Shown here: positions 15,294-23,531 of the stretch, one piece after another
Layout: each line of letters opens with the position of its first letter
How positions within the stretch are numbered: the first letter of the stretch is position 1
Source of the DNA: a virus
IMG/VR virus record: IMGVR_UViG_3300032053_000129
Coordinates: 1-47,683 of that record
Strand: one strand, 5' to 3'
DNA: 47,683 nt
Translations under genes and position numbers: made by a program
The notes under the pieces: model-generated
The model's database searches: none
What the model was told of the DNA's origin: nothing
Seen by the model: only the letters and a program-made list of their open reading frames with translations

Positions 15294-16767
15294 AGGCACA
15301 GCGAAGATTACGTCCGGCCTCGAACTCACTAAAGACGAGGTCAGGCGTTACTATGCCCGCCCTGACGTGCAGAAACAGCTTTTGCCGTATCTCCGCGGAC
15401 AAGACCTTCTTGTCGGACAATCTCCTGCGTTTAACCAGATCATCTACAAGCGCTACGACAAGGGCAATCCCATCCGGATTAGCACTCCGAAAGACTTGGA
15501 GTGGTACGGTGATCGGCGTCACACTGAATTTCACCCGACCATCGGAGCGCAGACAAATAAACTCTGGGTTGACCTTGATTCCGGTTCTTCTCGTGATCTC
15601 TCTTCCCTGAAATTGCTTGTTCCTGAAGTAGAGAACGCTCTCAAGAAGATGCCCCAGGTTAAGAACACGAGCATCACGTTTTCAGGTGGCTGTGGTTTCT
15701 ACGTTAGGGGGGAACTAGATAAGCATTATCCGACAGGGGAAATGCGGGAGAAGCTCAAAGCCGTTGTGCGAGATCTGGCGAAGAAAAGAGATGACTTAGT
15801 CGTTGACCGTCCGCCTAACCTGAACGAGGTTCGTCTCGACATCTCAACGTTCCATGACAAGGGGTCGATTCGTGCACCACATGCTCTCAATAGCGCTACC
15901 GGCTTTATCTCGATGCCGCTGACAAGAGAGCAGCTCAAGGGTTTTGACCCAGTCAACGACGCGAATCCGAGAAAGTTAGCTGCGGCAAAAGAGTTTGCCC
16001 CAGGCATTCCTGCTGCGAGGCTTACGTACGCCCTCCCAGACCTCCAAGACAAGACCTGGACGATGGCGATCCAATTGCACAACGCCGAACGTGCGGGAAA
16101 GCACTGGGACCTGCGTCTCGTGGATCCCAACACGACACATGCCCACTCCTGGGCGGTCCCGAAGGCGAAGCTTCCGAGTCCTCTGGACCCGCCTGTCCTC
16201 GCGGTTCACACCCCAACGCACACGGCGCACTACGCGCTCAATTACGGCGTAAAGGGGCCTAAAGAGATCAGCGAAGGCTATGGCAAGGGCATGGTGGAGA
16301 TGGTCCACAAAGAACCCGTAAACGTGATATCCTCGAAGCCGGATAAGATAAAGTTCGAAAGAAAAGTGAATGGACTGCCCCAACAATTTGTTCTGTTTCA
16401 AACGAAGGGTCAGTCCTGGATGTTGAAGAACGTGACAAAGACAACGAAAGAAGCCAATATGACACCTTTCCAACAGGGTCGCTATTTTGCTCTCCAGAAG
16501 TTGGGCTTAGCCGAAACTTCGACGGATCGACCATCAACGTTAGAGGCGCCGACTCCTCTGGAGACTGGCGACGAGGAAATGCCCGCGGGACAACTTGCCG
16601 CGGCACTTGCCCAGCTTCCGGAGCAGATGACGCAGGCTAAGGCGTTAACCGGCAAAGGTGAGAATGTCGAAGGGCATCTTAATCGGAACACCGTCTGGAG
16701 TGAACCACATCCGATCTCCAACGAAATGGCCACGGGGCCATCGCCTGTAATGCCAGGGCGTTTCTAG
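15283..16767 (+). CDS. LigD-like protein: primase-polymerase-like domain plus 3'-phosphoesterase domain
   Basis: A 494-aa protein starting at TTG 15283, overlapping the polymerase stop by 11 bases; the next gene starts one base after its stop. Residues about 20-215 resemble the archaeo-eukaryotic primase fold used by LigD: D-L-D (Asp97, Asp99), S-G-G-C-G-F-Y-V (134-141), V-R-L-D-I-S (Asp186), then R-A-P-H-A-L-N-S. In motif II the usual His is Tyr140. Residues about 255-385 match the LigD phosphoesterase domain: His266, H-W-D-L-R-L (His274, Asp276, Arg278), S-W-A-V-P-K (289-294), L-A-V-H (His309), and W-M-L-K-N near its end. There is no ligase domain. The roughly 100-residue tail includes G-R-Y-F-A-L-Q-K-L-G-L (399-409), a motif shared with virion-type proteins. 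DNA end repair or priming is inferred. Confidence 0.85.
   Translation: MATEGTAKITSGLELTKDEVRRYYARPDVQKQLLPYLRGQDLLVGQSPAFNQIIYKRYDKGNPIRISTPKDLEWYGDRRHTEFHPTIGAQTNKLWVDLDSGSSRDLSSLKLLVPEVENALKKMPQVKNTSITFSGGCGFYVRGELDKHYPTGEMREKLKAVVRDLAKKRDDLVVDRPPNLNEVRLDISTFHDKGSIRAPHALNSATGFISMPLTREQLKGFDPVNDANPRKLAAAKEFAPGIPAARLTYALPDLQDKTWTMAIQLHNAERAGKHWDLRLVDPNTTHAHSWAVPKAKLPSPLDPPVLAVHTPTHTAHYALNYGVKGPKEISEGYGKGMVEMVHKEPVNVISSKPDKIKFERKVNGLPQQFVLFQTKGQSWMLKNVTKTTKEANMTPFQQGRYFALQKLGLAETSTDRPSTLEAPTPLETGDEEMPAGQLAAALAQLPEQMTQAKALTGKGENVEGHLNRNTVWSEPHPISNEMATGPSPVMPGRF
16242..16252. repeat. TTACGNCGTAA palindrome (N=G)
   Basis: Exact copy inside the LigD-like gene, encoding Y-G-V-K. Confidence 0.8.
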
Positions 16768-16768
16768 G

Positions 16769-18571
16769 ATGTCGACGACGTCCACATTTGGCCGGCACTT
16801 ACTCAACGCCGCTATGCCCGCGGGGTACTCCATCGAGGGTCCCACGGGAAAGAGGGCATTGAACAAGAGCATGGCCGACTTGGCGCACAAAGACGCGCAC
16901 GTCTATGTTCGAACTATCGCAGCTCTCAAGAAAATAGGTGATAGGTTAGCTACTTCTGAGGGCCTGTCAGTTGGACTTGATGACATCGAGCCGGACTACA
17001 AGTCCAGAGATGCCGCACTGAAGCCTCATCTTCAAAGATTCAACGCCGCAACAAATGATGAACGCAAAAGAGAGATCGTCGAAGCGGCTCAAGTCGATGT
17101 CCTGAAGCATGTCTCTAGCCATCCAGGAACGATGACCCAGCAAGTGCGAAGCGGCGCACGCGGAAATCCAATTCAATACATGAAGATAGTTGGCTCTCCT
17201 GTATACGCCAGAAACGCCGCAGGAAAAACAGAGCCCTGGATGATCCACCGGTCGTACAGCGAAGGCCTCAAGCCTTCTGACTATTGGGTAGCTGGGAACG
17301 AGGCAATCTTAGACACCATCAAGTCAACCGTTTCTGTTTCGGAACCAGGCGAGCTCGCGAAGATCCTTGTCAGTAACATGCAGAATATTATTGTCACGGA
17401 GGATGATTGCGGGACTTCGAACGGTATTTTGATGCCCGCAGATAGCTCCGACGTGGTCGACCGTTTTTTGGCGCGGGATACAGGCGGATTCAAGAAGGGC
17501 GCACTGATTACTCCCGCAATCCAGAGCAAGCTCTCCAAACTTCAAGGCAAGATTCTCGTGCGGTCTCCCATGACCTGCGAGGCAGGGGACGGCGTCTGTC
17601 AGAAATGCCAAGGCCTTGATGAAAAAGGTCAGCTTCATGTTCACGGCACGAATGTGGGTGTGCGGGCTGCCCAGGCCATGTCAGAACCTCTAACGCAGTT
17701 CGCTCTCAGCGCGAAGCACGGCGTGATGACTGTCAAAGGCGCCAGGGCACAGGTTCATGGGGTCCAGGGTTTCAGACAAATCATCCAGACTCCGCATCAG
17801 TTTATCAACAAGGCGACCCTTGCCGAAAGAGACGGCAAGGTCTCGAAGATCGAGGTAGCACCCCAAGGCGGACACTACGTCTATGTTGATGATCATCAGC
17901 ATTATATAAACCCCAACCTGGACGTGACGGTTGTACACGGACAGGTCATGGAGCGCGGTGATGCCTTGAGTCAGGGTGTTCCCAAACCGGACGAGGTGGT
18001 CAACCATAAGGGTCTCGCCGCGGGACGCCTTTACGTCGTAAACACTCTGAAGAATCTCTACAAAGATCAGGGACAGGATTTAGATTCTCGGCACTTTGAG
18101 CTGCTGGCTAAGGGCGAGATGAATCACGTGCAGATTCTGAATGACCCGAGTAATACCTTCTTGAAGGGAGATATTGTTAGCTACAACCACCTCAAGTCGG
18201 CCCTGAGGCACGGCGTGAAGACAATGCCTATAGACGACGCCCTTGGGGAAACGCTTGGGAAAGAATACTTCCACTACTCAGCCGGAATGCGAGTTACGCC
18301 GCAGATAGCAAAGTTTCTCAAGACCCAGAAAGTCAACGAAGTGACGGTTGCTCCGAGGGCTCCCGAGGTGCAATTTATCATGAAGCCGGCAACGACATCT
18401 CCTCTTCTTGACCCCGACTGGATGGCGCGTTTGGCGCATAGAGACCTCAAGTCGTCCATCTTGCAGGCGGCGCAGTTCGGTGAAACTTCTGATATACACG
18501 GAACCAGTCCTGTGCCAGCATATGCCTTGAGTAGCACAGAATTCGGGAAGGGTCTGAAAGGGCGCTACTAG
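16769..18571 (+). CDS. RNA polymerase beta-prime subunit, C-terminal half
   Basis: This 600-aa protein supplies the part of beta-prime missing from the fusion at 10920-15293. It contains S-G-A-R-G-N-P (funnel/bridge-helix approach), a divergent bridge-helix region, V-T-E-D-D-C-G-T-S (Cys214), and the second zinc site T-C-E-A-G-D-G-V-C-Q-K-C (Cys270, 277, 280). The 7- and 3-residue spacings are the same as in bacterial beta-prime. It continues with V-G-V-R-A-A-Q-A-M-S-E-P-L-T-Q (296-310) at the base of the trigger loop. The C-terminal region resembles the beta-prime jaw and C-terminal helices. It starts one base after the LigD-like stop and four bases before the next gene, so it belongs to the coupled cassette. 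No alpha, omega or sigma gene is visible in the window. Confidence 0.95.
   Translation: MSTTSTFGRHLLNAAMPAGYSIEGPTGKRALNKSMADLAHKDAHVYVRTIAALKKIGDRLATSEGLSVGLDDIEPDYKSRDAALKPHLQRFNAATNDERKREIVEAAQVDVLKHVSSHPGTMTQQVRSGARGNPIQYMKIVGSPVYARNAAGKTEPWMIHRSYSEGLKPSDYWVAGNEAILDTIKSTVSVSEPGELAKILVSNMQNIIVTEDDCGTSNGILMPADSSDVVDRFLARDTGGFKKGALITPAIQSKLSKLQGKILVRSPMTCEAGDGVCQKCQGLDEKGQLHVHGTNVGVRAAQAMSEPLTQFALSAKHGVMTVKGARAQVHGVQGFRQIIQTPHQFINKATLAERDGKVSKIEVAPQGGHYVYVDDHQHYINPNLDVTVVHGQVMERGDALSQGVPKPDEVVNHKGLAAGRLYVVNTLKNLYKDQGQDLDSRHFELLAKGEMNHVQILNDPSNTFLKGDIVSYNHLKSALRHGVKTMPIDDALGETLGKEYFHYSAGMRVTPQIAKFLKTQKVNEVTVAPRAPEVQFIMKPATTSPLLDPDWMARLAHRDLKSSILQAAQFGETSDIHGTSPVPAYALSSTEFGKGLKGRY
18031..18041. 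repeat. TTACGNCGTAA palindrome (N=T)
   Basis: Exact copy in the beta-prime C-terminal gene. The symmetry extends to TTTACGTCGTAAA, encoding Y-V-V-N. Confidence 0.8.
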
Positions 18572-18574
18572 AAG

Positions 18575-19129
18575 ATGAGTACGTACTATACAGGCTATCG
18601 TGAGGCGCTCGCCTCAATCGGCTTGGAGAAACTTGCGAATCCTGTAGCGCGCTGGCTGGCGCAGAAGGCCCCAGCATTTCTACATAATTTCAGGGTTCAG
18701 ACTTTCGGACAGCCGGTCAAAGCCTTTCAACAGTTGAGAGCAGGTACTCTTATGGGAAAAGGCGGCCTAGTCCGGCAAGGTCTTTCTGCTCCTGGGTTGC
18801 TCAATAAAACTCTGCTTTACGGAATCCCCGCAGGAATGGCCGCTTATACTGCGGCAGGGGATGACCCCGACAAGTACGAGCAGATCGGTGGATTGGCCAC
18901 AGGAGCTCTCATGGGTAATGCGGCTTTCGGGCCACTCGGCATGATGGGGGCCATGGCCGCTATGCCGGTGGGGACTGCCATCGGGCGACATGTGGGTGGT
19001 GCTGTGCGACATCTCGCGACTGGTGAGCCTTCTCAGGCGTCAGGTCAAACATCTCCGCTACACCACCAATATGTACCGATGGCGGGGATAGCCGGAGCGG
19101 GTCTTTTGGGTGCCGGAGTCGGTGGATAA
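18575..19129 (+). CDS. Gly/Ala-rich hydrophobic protein, probably virion-associated
   Basis: This 184-aa protein starts three bases after the beta-prime half. Near its N-terminus is G-Y-R-E-A-L-A-S-I-G-L (residues 7-17), the 11-residue motif also seen in four other proteins here. From about residue 80 it is rich in Gly, Ala and Met, with glycine-zipper-like segments that could insert in or cross a membrane. Such proteins are often carried inside phage heads or ejected with the DNA. Function inferred only from composition and place. Confidence 0.78.
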   Translation: MSTYYTGYREALASIGLEKLANPVARWLAQKAPAFLHNFRVQTFGQPVKAFQQLRAGTLMGKGGLVRQGLSAPGLLNKTLLYGIPAGMAAYTAAGDDPDKYEQIGGLATGALMGNAAFGPLGMMGAMAAMPVGTAIGRHVGGAVRHLATGEPSQASGQTSPLHHQYVPMAGIAGAGLLGAGVGG

Positions 19130-19136
19130 AAAACTG

Positions 19137-19165
19137 TTGTGGATTAGAAAAAGACCGCATACACT
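19137..19165 (+). promoter_or_regulatory. Promoter with inverted repeat around the -10
   Basis: TTGTGG (19137-19142), 17-base spacer, TACACT (19160-19165). The inverted repeat ACCGCA/TGCGGT (19154-19171) flanks the -10 exactly and could be an operator. Confidence 0.6.
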
Positions 19166-19183
19166 TGCGGTTAAGAACGAAAC

Positions 19184-19200
19184 GCGATTGGCAAAATCGC
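19184..19200 (+). repeat. Leader hairpin
   Basis: GCGATT and AATCGC pair around a five-base loop in the 60-base leader before the gene at 19226. There is no T-tract. It may stabilise the transcript. Confidence 0.4.
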
Positions 19201-19225
19201 TAAACCTGTGACGGAGGAAAAAGTC

Positions 19226-19750
19226 ATGAACCGCGTTGAAATGTTGAAGCTGGCGTATGCCCGTGGGGCGTTTCTTGCTCTCCGCGAGGCGGGTTATCAG
19301 GAGAAGGTAGCCGAGGACCTCGCGCTCAAGATCGCGGATCGTGATGCGCTCGATGTCCTAGGGGACGTCGGGATGGGTGCGGGCATCGGCGGTCTGGGTG
19401 GCGCGGCTCTTGGCGCGGGTGCTGGCGCGCTGTACAACCCGATGGCTCGGGCTTTCGGGGGTTCAGAGCGCAACTTGACCAATCTCCTGGAAGGGACGGG
19501 CGGTCTCCCGGGACGCAACCCCCAACTGCAACAGCTGCTCGGTGAGATGACTGGTGGCGTTCCGGGCGCTTCGCTCTCTGGGAAGTTCACTGGTCCGGGC
19601 GTCGGTGCTGCCACTGAAGCTCCGTCCAAGCTGCTCGACCTGATCCACCGCAACGCGACGGCGGGTAACGTTAATCTCGGTGCGCGCGGTGGTTTCGGTG
19701 CTGGCATGAGCGCGGGCGGTCTTGCTGGCGGCCTGATGGGCGGCGAGTAA
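19226..19750 (+). CDS. Gly-rich protein, probably virion-associated
   Basis: This is a 174-aa protein. The ATG at 19226 follows GACGGAGGAAAAAGTC. It has the shared motif G-A-F-L-A-L-R-E-A-G-Y at residues 14-24, then a charged helix, then two Gly/Ala/Leu-rich blocks typical of membrane-active or glycine-zipper proteins. It is the first gene behind the promoter at 19137. It resembles its upstream neighbour in layout (N-terminal motif, then Gly-rich body), so the two may serve the same structure. No known family recognised. Confidence 0.78.
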   Translation: MNRVEMLKLAYARGAFLALREAGYQEKVAEDLALKIADRDALDVLGDVGMGAGIGGLGGAALGAGAGALYNPMARAFGGSERNLTNLLEGTGGLPGRNPQLQQLLGEMTGGVPGASLSGKFTGPGVGAATEAPSKLLDLIHRNATAGNVNLGARGGFGAGMSAGGLAGGLMGGE

Positions 19751-19775
19751 TCGCACGCTGAATGGAGGAATAAAA

Positions 19776-20780
19776 ATGGCACTCTTCAAGCGCGCACATG
19801 TTCGTGGAATGTCGCACCAAATGGCGGCGCTCGGCCTCGTGACCTGGCCCTCGAAGCAGGCGGAGGAAATGGCAGCTGACGCGGTGGCGGATGATTTCAC
19901 GGATCAAGACGTTCGTGAAGTCACAGAACAGGACGGGTTGACACCCAAGGAAGCATCGCTCGTGGTGCGGCGCCTGGCAGCTGTGGCCAATGACCTTTCG
20001 GTCAAGACCGGCGGTGCCCGTGACGTGGGCGTCAACAAGTATGCCTCCGAGGCCAATCCGGTCGAAGCCGCGTACTACGCCGCGGATTGCGTCATGGTCA
20101 AGGCTGCGGCGGAAGCTGAAGCAGGGAACAGCGTGACCGGTGATGGGCGCTTCCAGACCGAGATGGCTGCGGGGACTGGACCGCTTGATGCGTCCCAGAC
20201 TCCGTCCAGCGAGTGGGTAGGCGAGAAAGGCACGACCCGTCTCGACACTACTCCAGGTGCGGTCGGCGCTGAGAAGCCGCAGGAAAAGAAACCAGGCGCG
20301 TCTGACGTGACTCCTGCCGAAGTGGCGAAGCTGTCGTCCTTCTTGAAGAAGCTGTCTGATGAGATGGCTCCTGTCGGGACTCCGAACGAGCCCAAGGACA
20401 ACCTCATCGCAGCAGGTGCTGTCGAGCAGGGCAAGACCGTTCAGCCTAAGGGCCCACAGATGGGTGAGCAGAAGCCCCAGCCGGCCAAGCAACAGATCAC
20501 CGCTGCCACTCCGAACGAACCTTCCAAACTCGCTCGTGCCCTCAATCTCCTGAGCAAGCTCTCCGAGGAGATGGAGGAGAGTGAGAAGAAGGACGAAGAG
20601 AAGAAAGACGAAAAGAAAGACGAGAAGAAGGACGAGAAGTCTGACGAAAAGAAAGACGAAAAGAAGGACGAGAAGAAAGAGCTTCCTGCCTTCTTGCAGC
20701 CGAAGACCGATGAAGTTGAGGCGAAGTCCGCGTCTGACGTTCTCGACACCCTCAAGCGTCTCGCCAACGCCGTCCGGTAA
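19776..20780 (+). CDS. Charged Ala-rich protein with KKDE repeats
   Basis: This 334-aa protein starts behind ATGGAGGAATAAAA. It has the shared motif G-M-S-H-Q-M-A-A-L-G-L at residues 11-21, then a helical Ala-rich region, a Pro/Gly/Thr-rich low-complexity middle and, from about residue 270, tandem K-K-D-E units. The final 30 residues are helical again. Highly charged, disordered proteins of this sort occur as internal head or scaffold-like proteins. Three consecutive genes (18575, 19226, 19776) now carry the same N-terminal motif. Function unknown. Confidence 0.78.
   Translation: MALFKRAHVRGMSHQMAALGLVTWPSKQAEEMAADAVADDFTDQDVREVTEQDGLTPKEASLVVRRLAAVANDLSVKTGGARDVGVNKYASEANPVEAAYYAADCVMVKAAAEAEAGNSVTGDGRFQTEMAAGTGPLDASQTPSSEWVGEKGTTRLDTTPGAVGAEKPQEKKPGASDVTPAEVAKLSSFLKKLSDEMAPVGTPNEPKDNLIAAGAVEQGKTVQPKGPQMGEQKPQPAKQQITAATPNEPSKLARALNLLSKLSEEMEESEKKDEEKKDEKKDEKKDEKSDEKKDEKKDEKKELPAFLQPKTDEVEAKSASDVLDTLKRLANAVR
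20585..20680 (+). repeat. In-frame tandem repeat encoding KKDE units
   Basis: Repeats of a GACGA(A/G)AAGAA(A/G)-type 12-base unit encode Lys-Lys-Asp-Glu about seven times, one copy having Ser for Lys. Copy number may vary between related phages. Confidence 0.75.
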
Positions 20781-20793
20781 TCCTTCTTTCTCC

Positions 20794-20822
20794 TTTCACA
20801 CCCGCCACATAGTTGTTACACT
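20794..20822 (+). promoter_or_regulatory. Promoter before the 889-aa gene
   Basis: TTTCAC (20794-20799), 17-base spacer, TACACT (20817-20822). The -10 is the same as at 19160. The start codon is at 20861 behind GAGGAGGAAC. Confidence 0.5.
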
Positions 20823-20860
20823 CGTTCTCGTAGACGTCCTTTACGAGGAGGAACATCCGT

Positions 20861-23530
20861 ATGCCTGACAACATGTCCATGTCCCCGCAGATTCAAGGCT
20901 TTGGGGATACGCCGCCCGCCGAGCAGGCCGAGCAGATGTTCAAAGACCGCTTTACGCAAATTGCGTATAGCGTCTTGTCGTCTAAATTCTCGGAACTGAT
21001 CCCCGAGGTTGTTACCCTCAAGATCCTGGACGTTGATGCCGAGAAGGGTAATGCGGTCGGCGCGTTCATCCTCCTGAAGGATGACAAGCCCGTCTACATC
21101 CCCGTGATCATGACCGACGGACAACTCAAGCCGTTGGAGATGTTCTATTACAAAGAGATGAATATCTTCTTGCCGCTATCCGCAGGGTGGCTCGAAGAAG
21201 TCAGCAAGATGTCTCTCAAGTCCATGGGAGAGAGCGCGAGTATTCCTGAAGAGGTGCCGCGCGATGTTAATATCCGCGACCTCATCCTCCCGCCCGCAAC
21301 CCTCACGGGGCGTGTGGGTTATGCTGAGGACCTGGACCACGGTGTGAAGAAGATGTTCAAGGCTGCGCTCGACAGGAGCGTCGAAATTCATCCGCACTTC
21401 CTTGACCTCCTGAGTAAGTCCCCGAAGCCTGTACTCGATGGCGTCAAGCTCGCGTTCCAGCGTTATCCTGGGATGCTCGATAAGTTTGTCGCGAATTACG
21501 GCGTAAAGAATCTCGTCGGGGCTTTCACGGCCGGCTATGAGAAGCACGCCCGCGACCGGAAGCCTGCCCCGAAGATCGGCACAGTAGAAATCGTTTATCG
21601 AGACGATAGTCCGGAGACGCTTCGCCGTGTCTTTGGAAAAACGGCCTCGGTCGCTTTTCAGGCGATTCTTCAGAACGGGTTCGCCGTGAAAGATACCCGC
21701 ACGGGAATTCGAAAAGTCGCCATGAAGGTTGAGCACCCTCAGTTCCTCGCTGAACCTGGTGCTTCTCCTGGGTGGTTCAGACTCTACTTCGTGGATGGCC
21801 CGGCGGATATCTATTACGTGATTCCTATCGTCATGAAGAGCGCGTGGAGCTATCCAGACGTTGCCAATGTCCAACACATAGAGAACGACCATAAGCAACC
21901 GTTCCAGTATCTTGTCATCCAACGCGACCTCAAAGAAGCTTGGACCACGCCAACAGTCGTTGGTGAAAAAATCAACGATGAGGATGAGTACCGTGATACC
22001 AAGCTCTATCGATTGCTGCATGGGCAGACTTCCGGCGACACCCCGAAGCCGAAGTCATTTGGTTTCTTCATGCATCTGACAGACCGCGGCGCGGAAGCAA
22101 CCAAGCCGTTTACTCTGGAACGCGTAGTTGATAGCAACGGGACCAAGAAGATCATCACGCACTGCGGCAAGACTTTGGTCATCGACCAGGACCCGTCCCG
22201 CAAGCGAATCAGTCCAAAAGTCTGTGACGATGATTCGCCGCTGACCTTCTTACCCAAAGACGTGAAGTGGGTAGAGCTTGTTAGTGGCGTCGATACTGAC
22301 TCTCCTGGCTCTTATCGAAACAGCCCCGATAATCCCAGCAGTGCTGCCTATCAGCAGCTCCGCAAAACGTCAGTCATCAAAGACCCGAAAGTGCTTCTCA
22401 GGTGGTTGAACTCCATGCTTCAGGGTTCCGGAATTCCGGCCAACGTTAAGAAGGCCGAGTTGGATACCTGGTGGGTCAATGACTATCACACTCCGCTTTC
22501 TCTAACGAAGGCGTTGGTGAAAGTTGCAACTGACTATGACGTGTCAATCGCAGATGCTTCCGGAATCTTGACCGACGCACTTCTCAACGGGCGTTCTTAC
22601 TCTTACGTCTTCGATAAGAAAGCTTGCAACAACCTGTTTGACCGACTCCTGAAAATTGCACAACCTCCGATGCCCCCGGGTCAGGGACAGACCGCGATGC
22701 AGCCCCCGCAGGGTATGCCTCCAGGCGGTGCCCCGATGGGTCCAGGTGGTGCACCTGGCGGTGCTCCAGGTGGAGCGCCAGGCATGGACCCATCCCAGAT
22801 GGGGATGCCCATGGCGCCGCCGCAGTCGCCGATGTCTCCGACAGACTTGGCGATTGCCGAGGTTCTCCAAGGCTTGCAGCACCAGAACGACATGATGTCG
22901 CAACAGATGCAGGCCCAGATGGAGCAGCAGCAGCAAGCCCTGACTATGCAACAGCAAAGCACGCAGCAGCTCATGGGCGTGCTGCAACATATCCAGCAGC
23001 GTTCATCTGAGATTGGTGGCGCAACAGGTGGCATGATTCCAGCGGGCGCAGAGGGTTCTCCTGCTGCTGCTGCCGGAATGCTTGCGCCGCAACCGCCGCC
23101 AGAAGAGCAACCACCGCCGATGCCGGTCATGTCCCAGGAGAGTCAAAATCCTGAGATGATTGCGCAGCAGATCAATCCGCAGATGGTCGACCAAGCTTCC
23201 GACCTTCAGGATAAAGGTGTTTTCGACACTGCGGCAATTGCCATGCTTGCGGCTTCGTCTACTCTCGAAGACCTTGTGGCGTCCTACATTCCGGACATGG
23301 AAAAGTGTCTCGATAAGACCGAGCGTACGGTCCTCACCATGTGGATGAAAGAACCGGAACTGAAAAAGGCGATTGGGGATGCAGCGTTTGTCACCATCGA
23401 AGATAAACTGCGCTCATTGAACAAGACTCTTGGAGAGGTCATTCTCTCTCTCAGCCACACGGCCTTGAACGTGAAGTCGGACGTGGAAAGGATGCAGCAG
23501 GTTTCGGGCGTGAGCTCGAATACCCAGTAA
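20861..23530 (+). CDS. Large unknown protein, probably structural or internal virion protein
   Basis: This 889-aa protein starts behind GAGGAGGAACATCCGT. The first 550 residues are a globular mixed alpha/beta protein with many aromatic residues. Residues about 605-760 are low complexity: a Pro/Gly/Met-rich stretch, a Gln/Met-rich stretch, then Pro-rich again. The last 120 residues are helical. It has no motif I can name. Its own promoter, size and place between the polymerase cassette and the prohead protease suggest a virion protein, perhaps internal. One TTACGNCGTAA palindrome lies inside it. Confidence 0.82.
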   Translation: MPDNMSMSPQIQGFGDTPPAEQAEQMFKDRFTQIAYSVLSSKFSELIPEVVTLKILDVDAEKGNAVGAFILLKDDKPVYIPVIMTDGQLKPLEMFYYKEMNIFLPLSAGWLEEVSKMSLKSMGESASIPEEVPRDVNIRDLILPPATLTGRVGYAEDLDHGVKKMFKAALDRSVEIHPHFLDLLSKSPKPVLDGVKLAFQRYPGMLDKFVANYGVKNLVGAFTAGYEKHARDRKPAPKIGTVEIVYRDDSPETLRRVFGKTASVAFQAILQNGFAVKDTRTGIRKVAMKVEHPQFLAEPGASPGWFRLYFVDGPADIYYVIPIVMKSAWSYPDVANVQHIENDHKQPFQYLVIQRDLKEAWTTPTVVGEKINDEDEYRDTKLYRLLHGQTSGDTPKPKSFGFFMHLTDRGAEATKPFTLERVVDSNGTKKIITHCGKTLVIDQDPSRKRISPKVCDDDSPLTFLPKDVKWVELVSGVDTDSPGSYRNSPDNPSSAAYQQLRKTSVIKDPKVLLRWLNSMLQGSGIPANVKKAELDTWWVNDYHTPLSLTKALVKVATDYDVSIADASGILTDALLNGRSYSYVFDKKACNNLFDRLLKIAQPPMPPGQGQTAMQPPQGMPPGGAPMGPGGAPGGAPGGAPGMDPSQMGMPMAPPQSPMSPTDLAIAEVLQGLQHQNDMMSQQMQAQMEQQQQALTMQQQSTQQLMGVLQHIQQRSSEIGGATGGMIPAGAEGSPAAAAGMLAPQPPPEEQPPPMPVMSQESQNPEMIAQQINPQMVDQASDLQDKGVFDTAAIAMLAASSTLEDLVASYIPDMEKCLDKTERTVLTMWMKEPELKKAIGDAAFVTIEDKLRSLNKTLGEVILSLSHTALNVKSDVERMQQVSGVSSNTQ
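21496..21506. repeat. TTACGNCGTAA palindrome (N=G)
   Basis: Exact copy inside the 889-aa gene, encoding Y-G-V-K. Confidence 0.8.
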
Positions 23531-23531
23531 G

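Noticed and set aside
20585-20680. Possible CRISPR array
   Set aside because: The units are short, contiguous and in frame, with no spacers.
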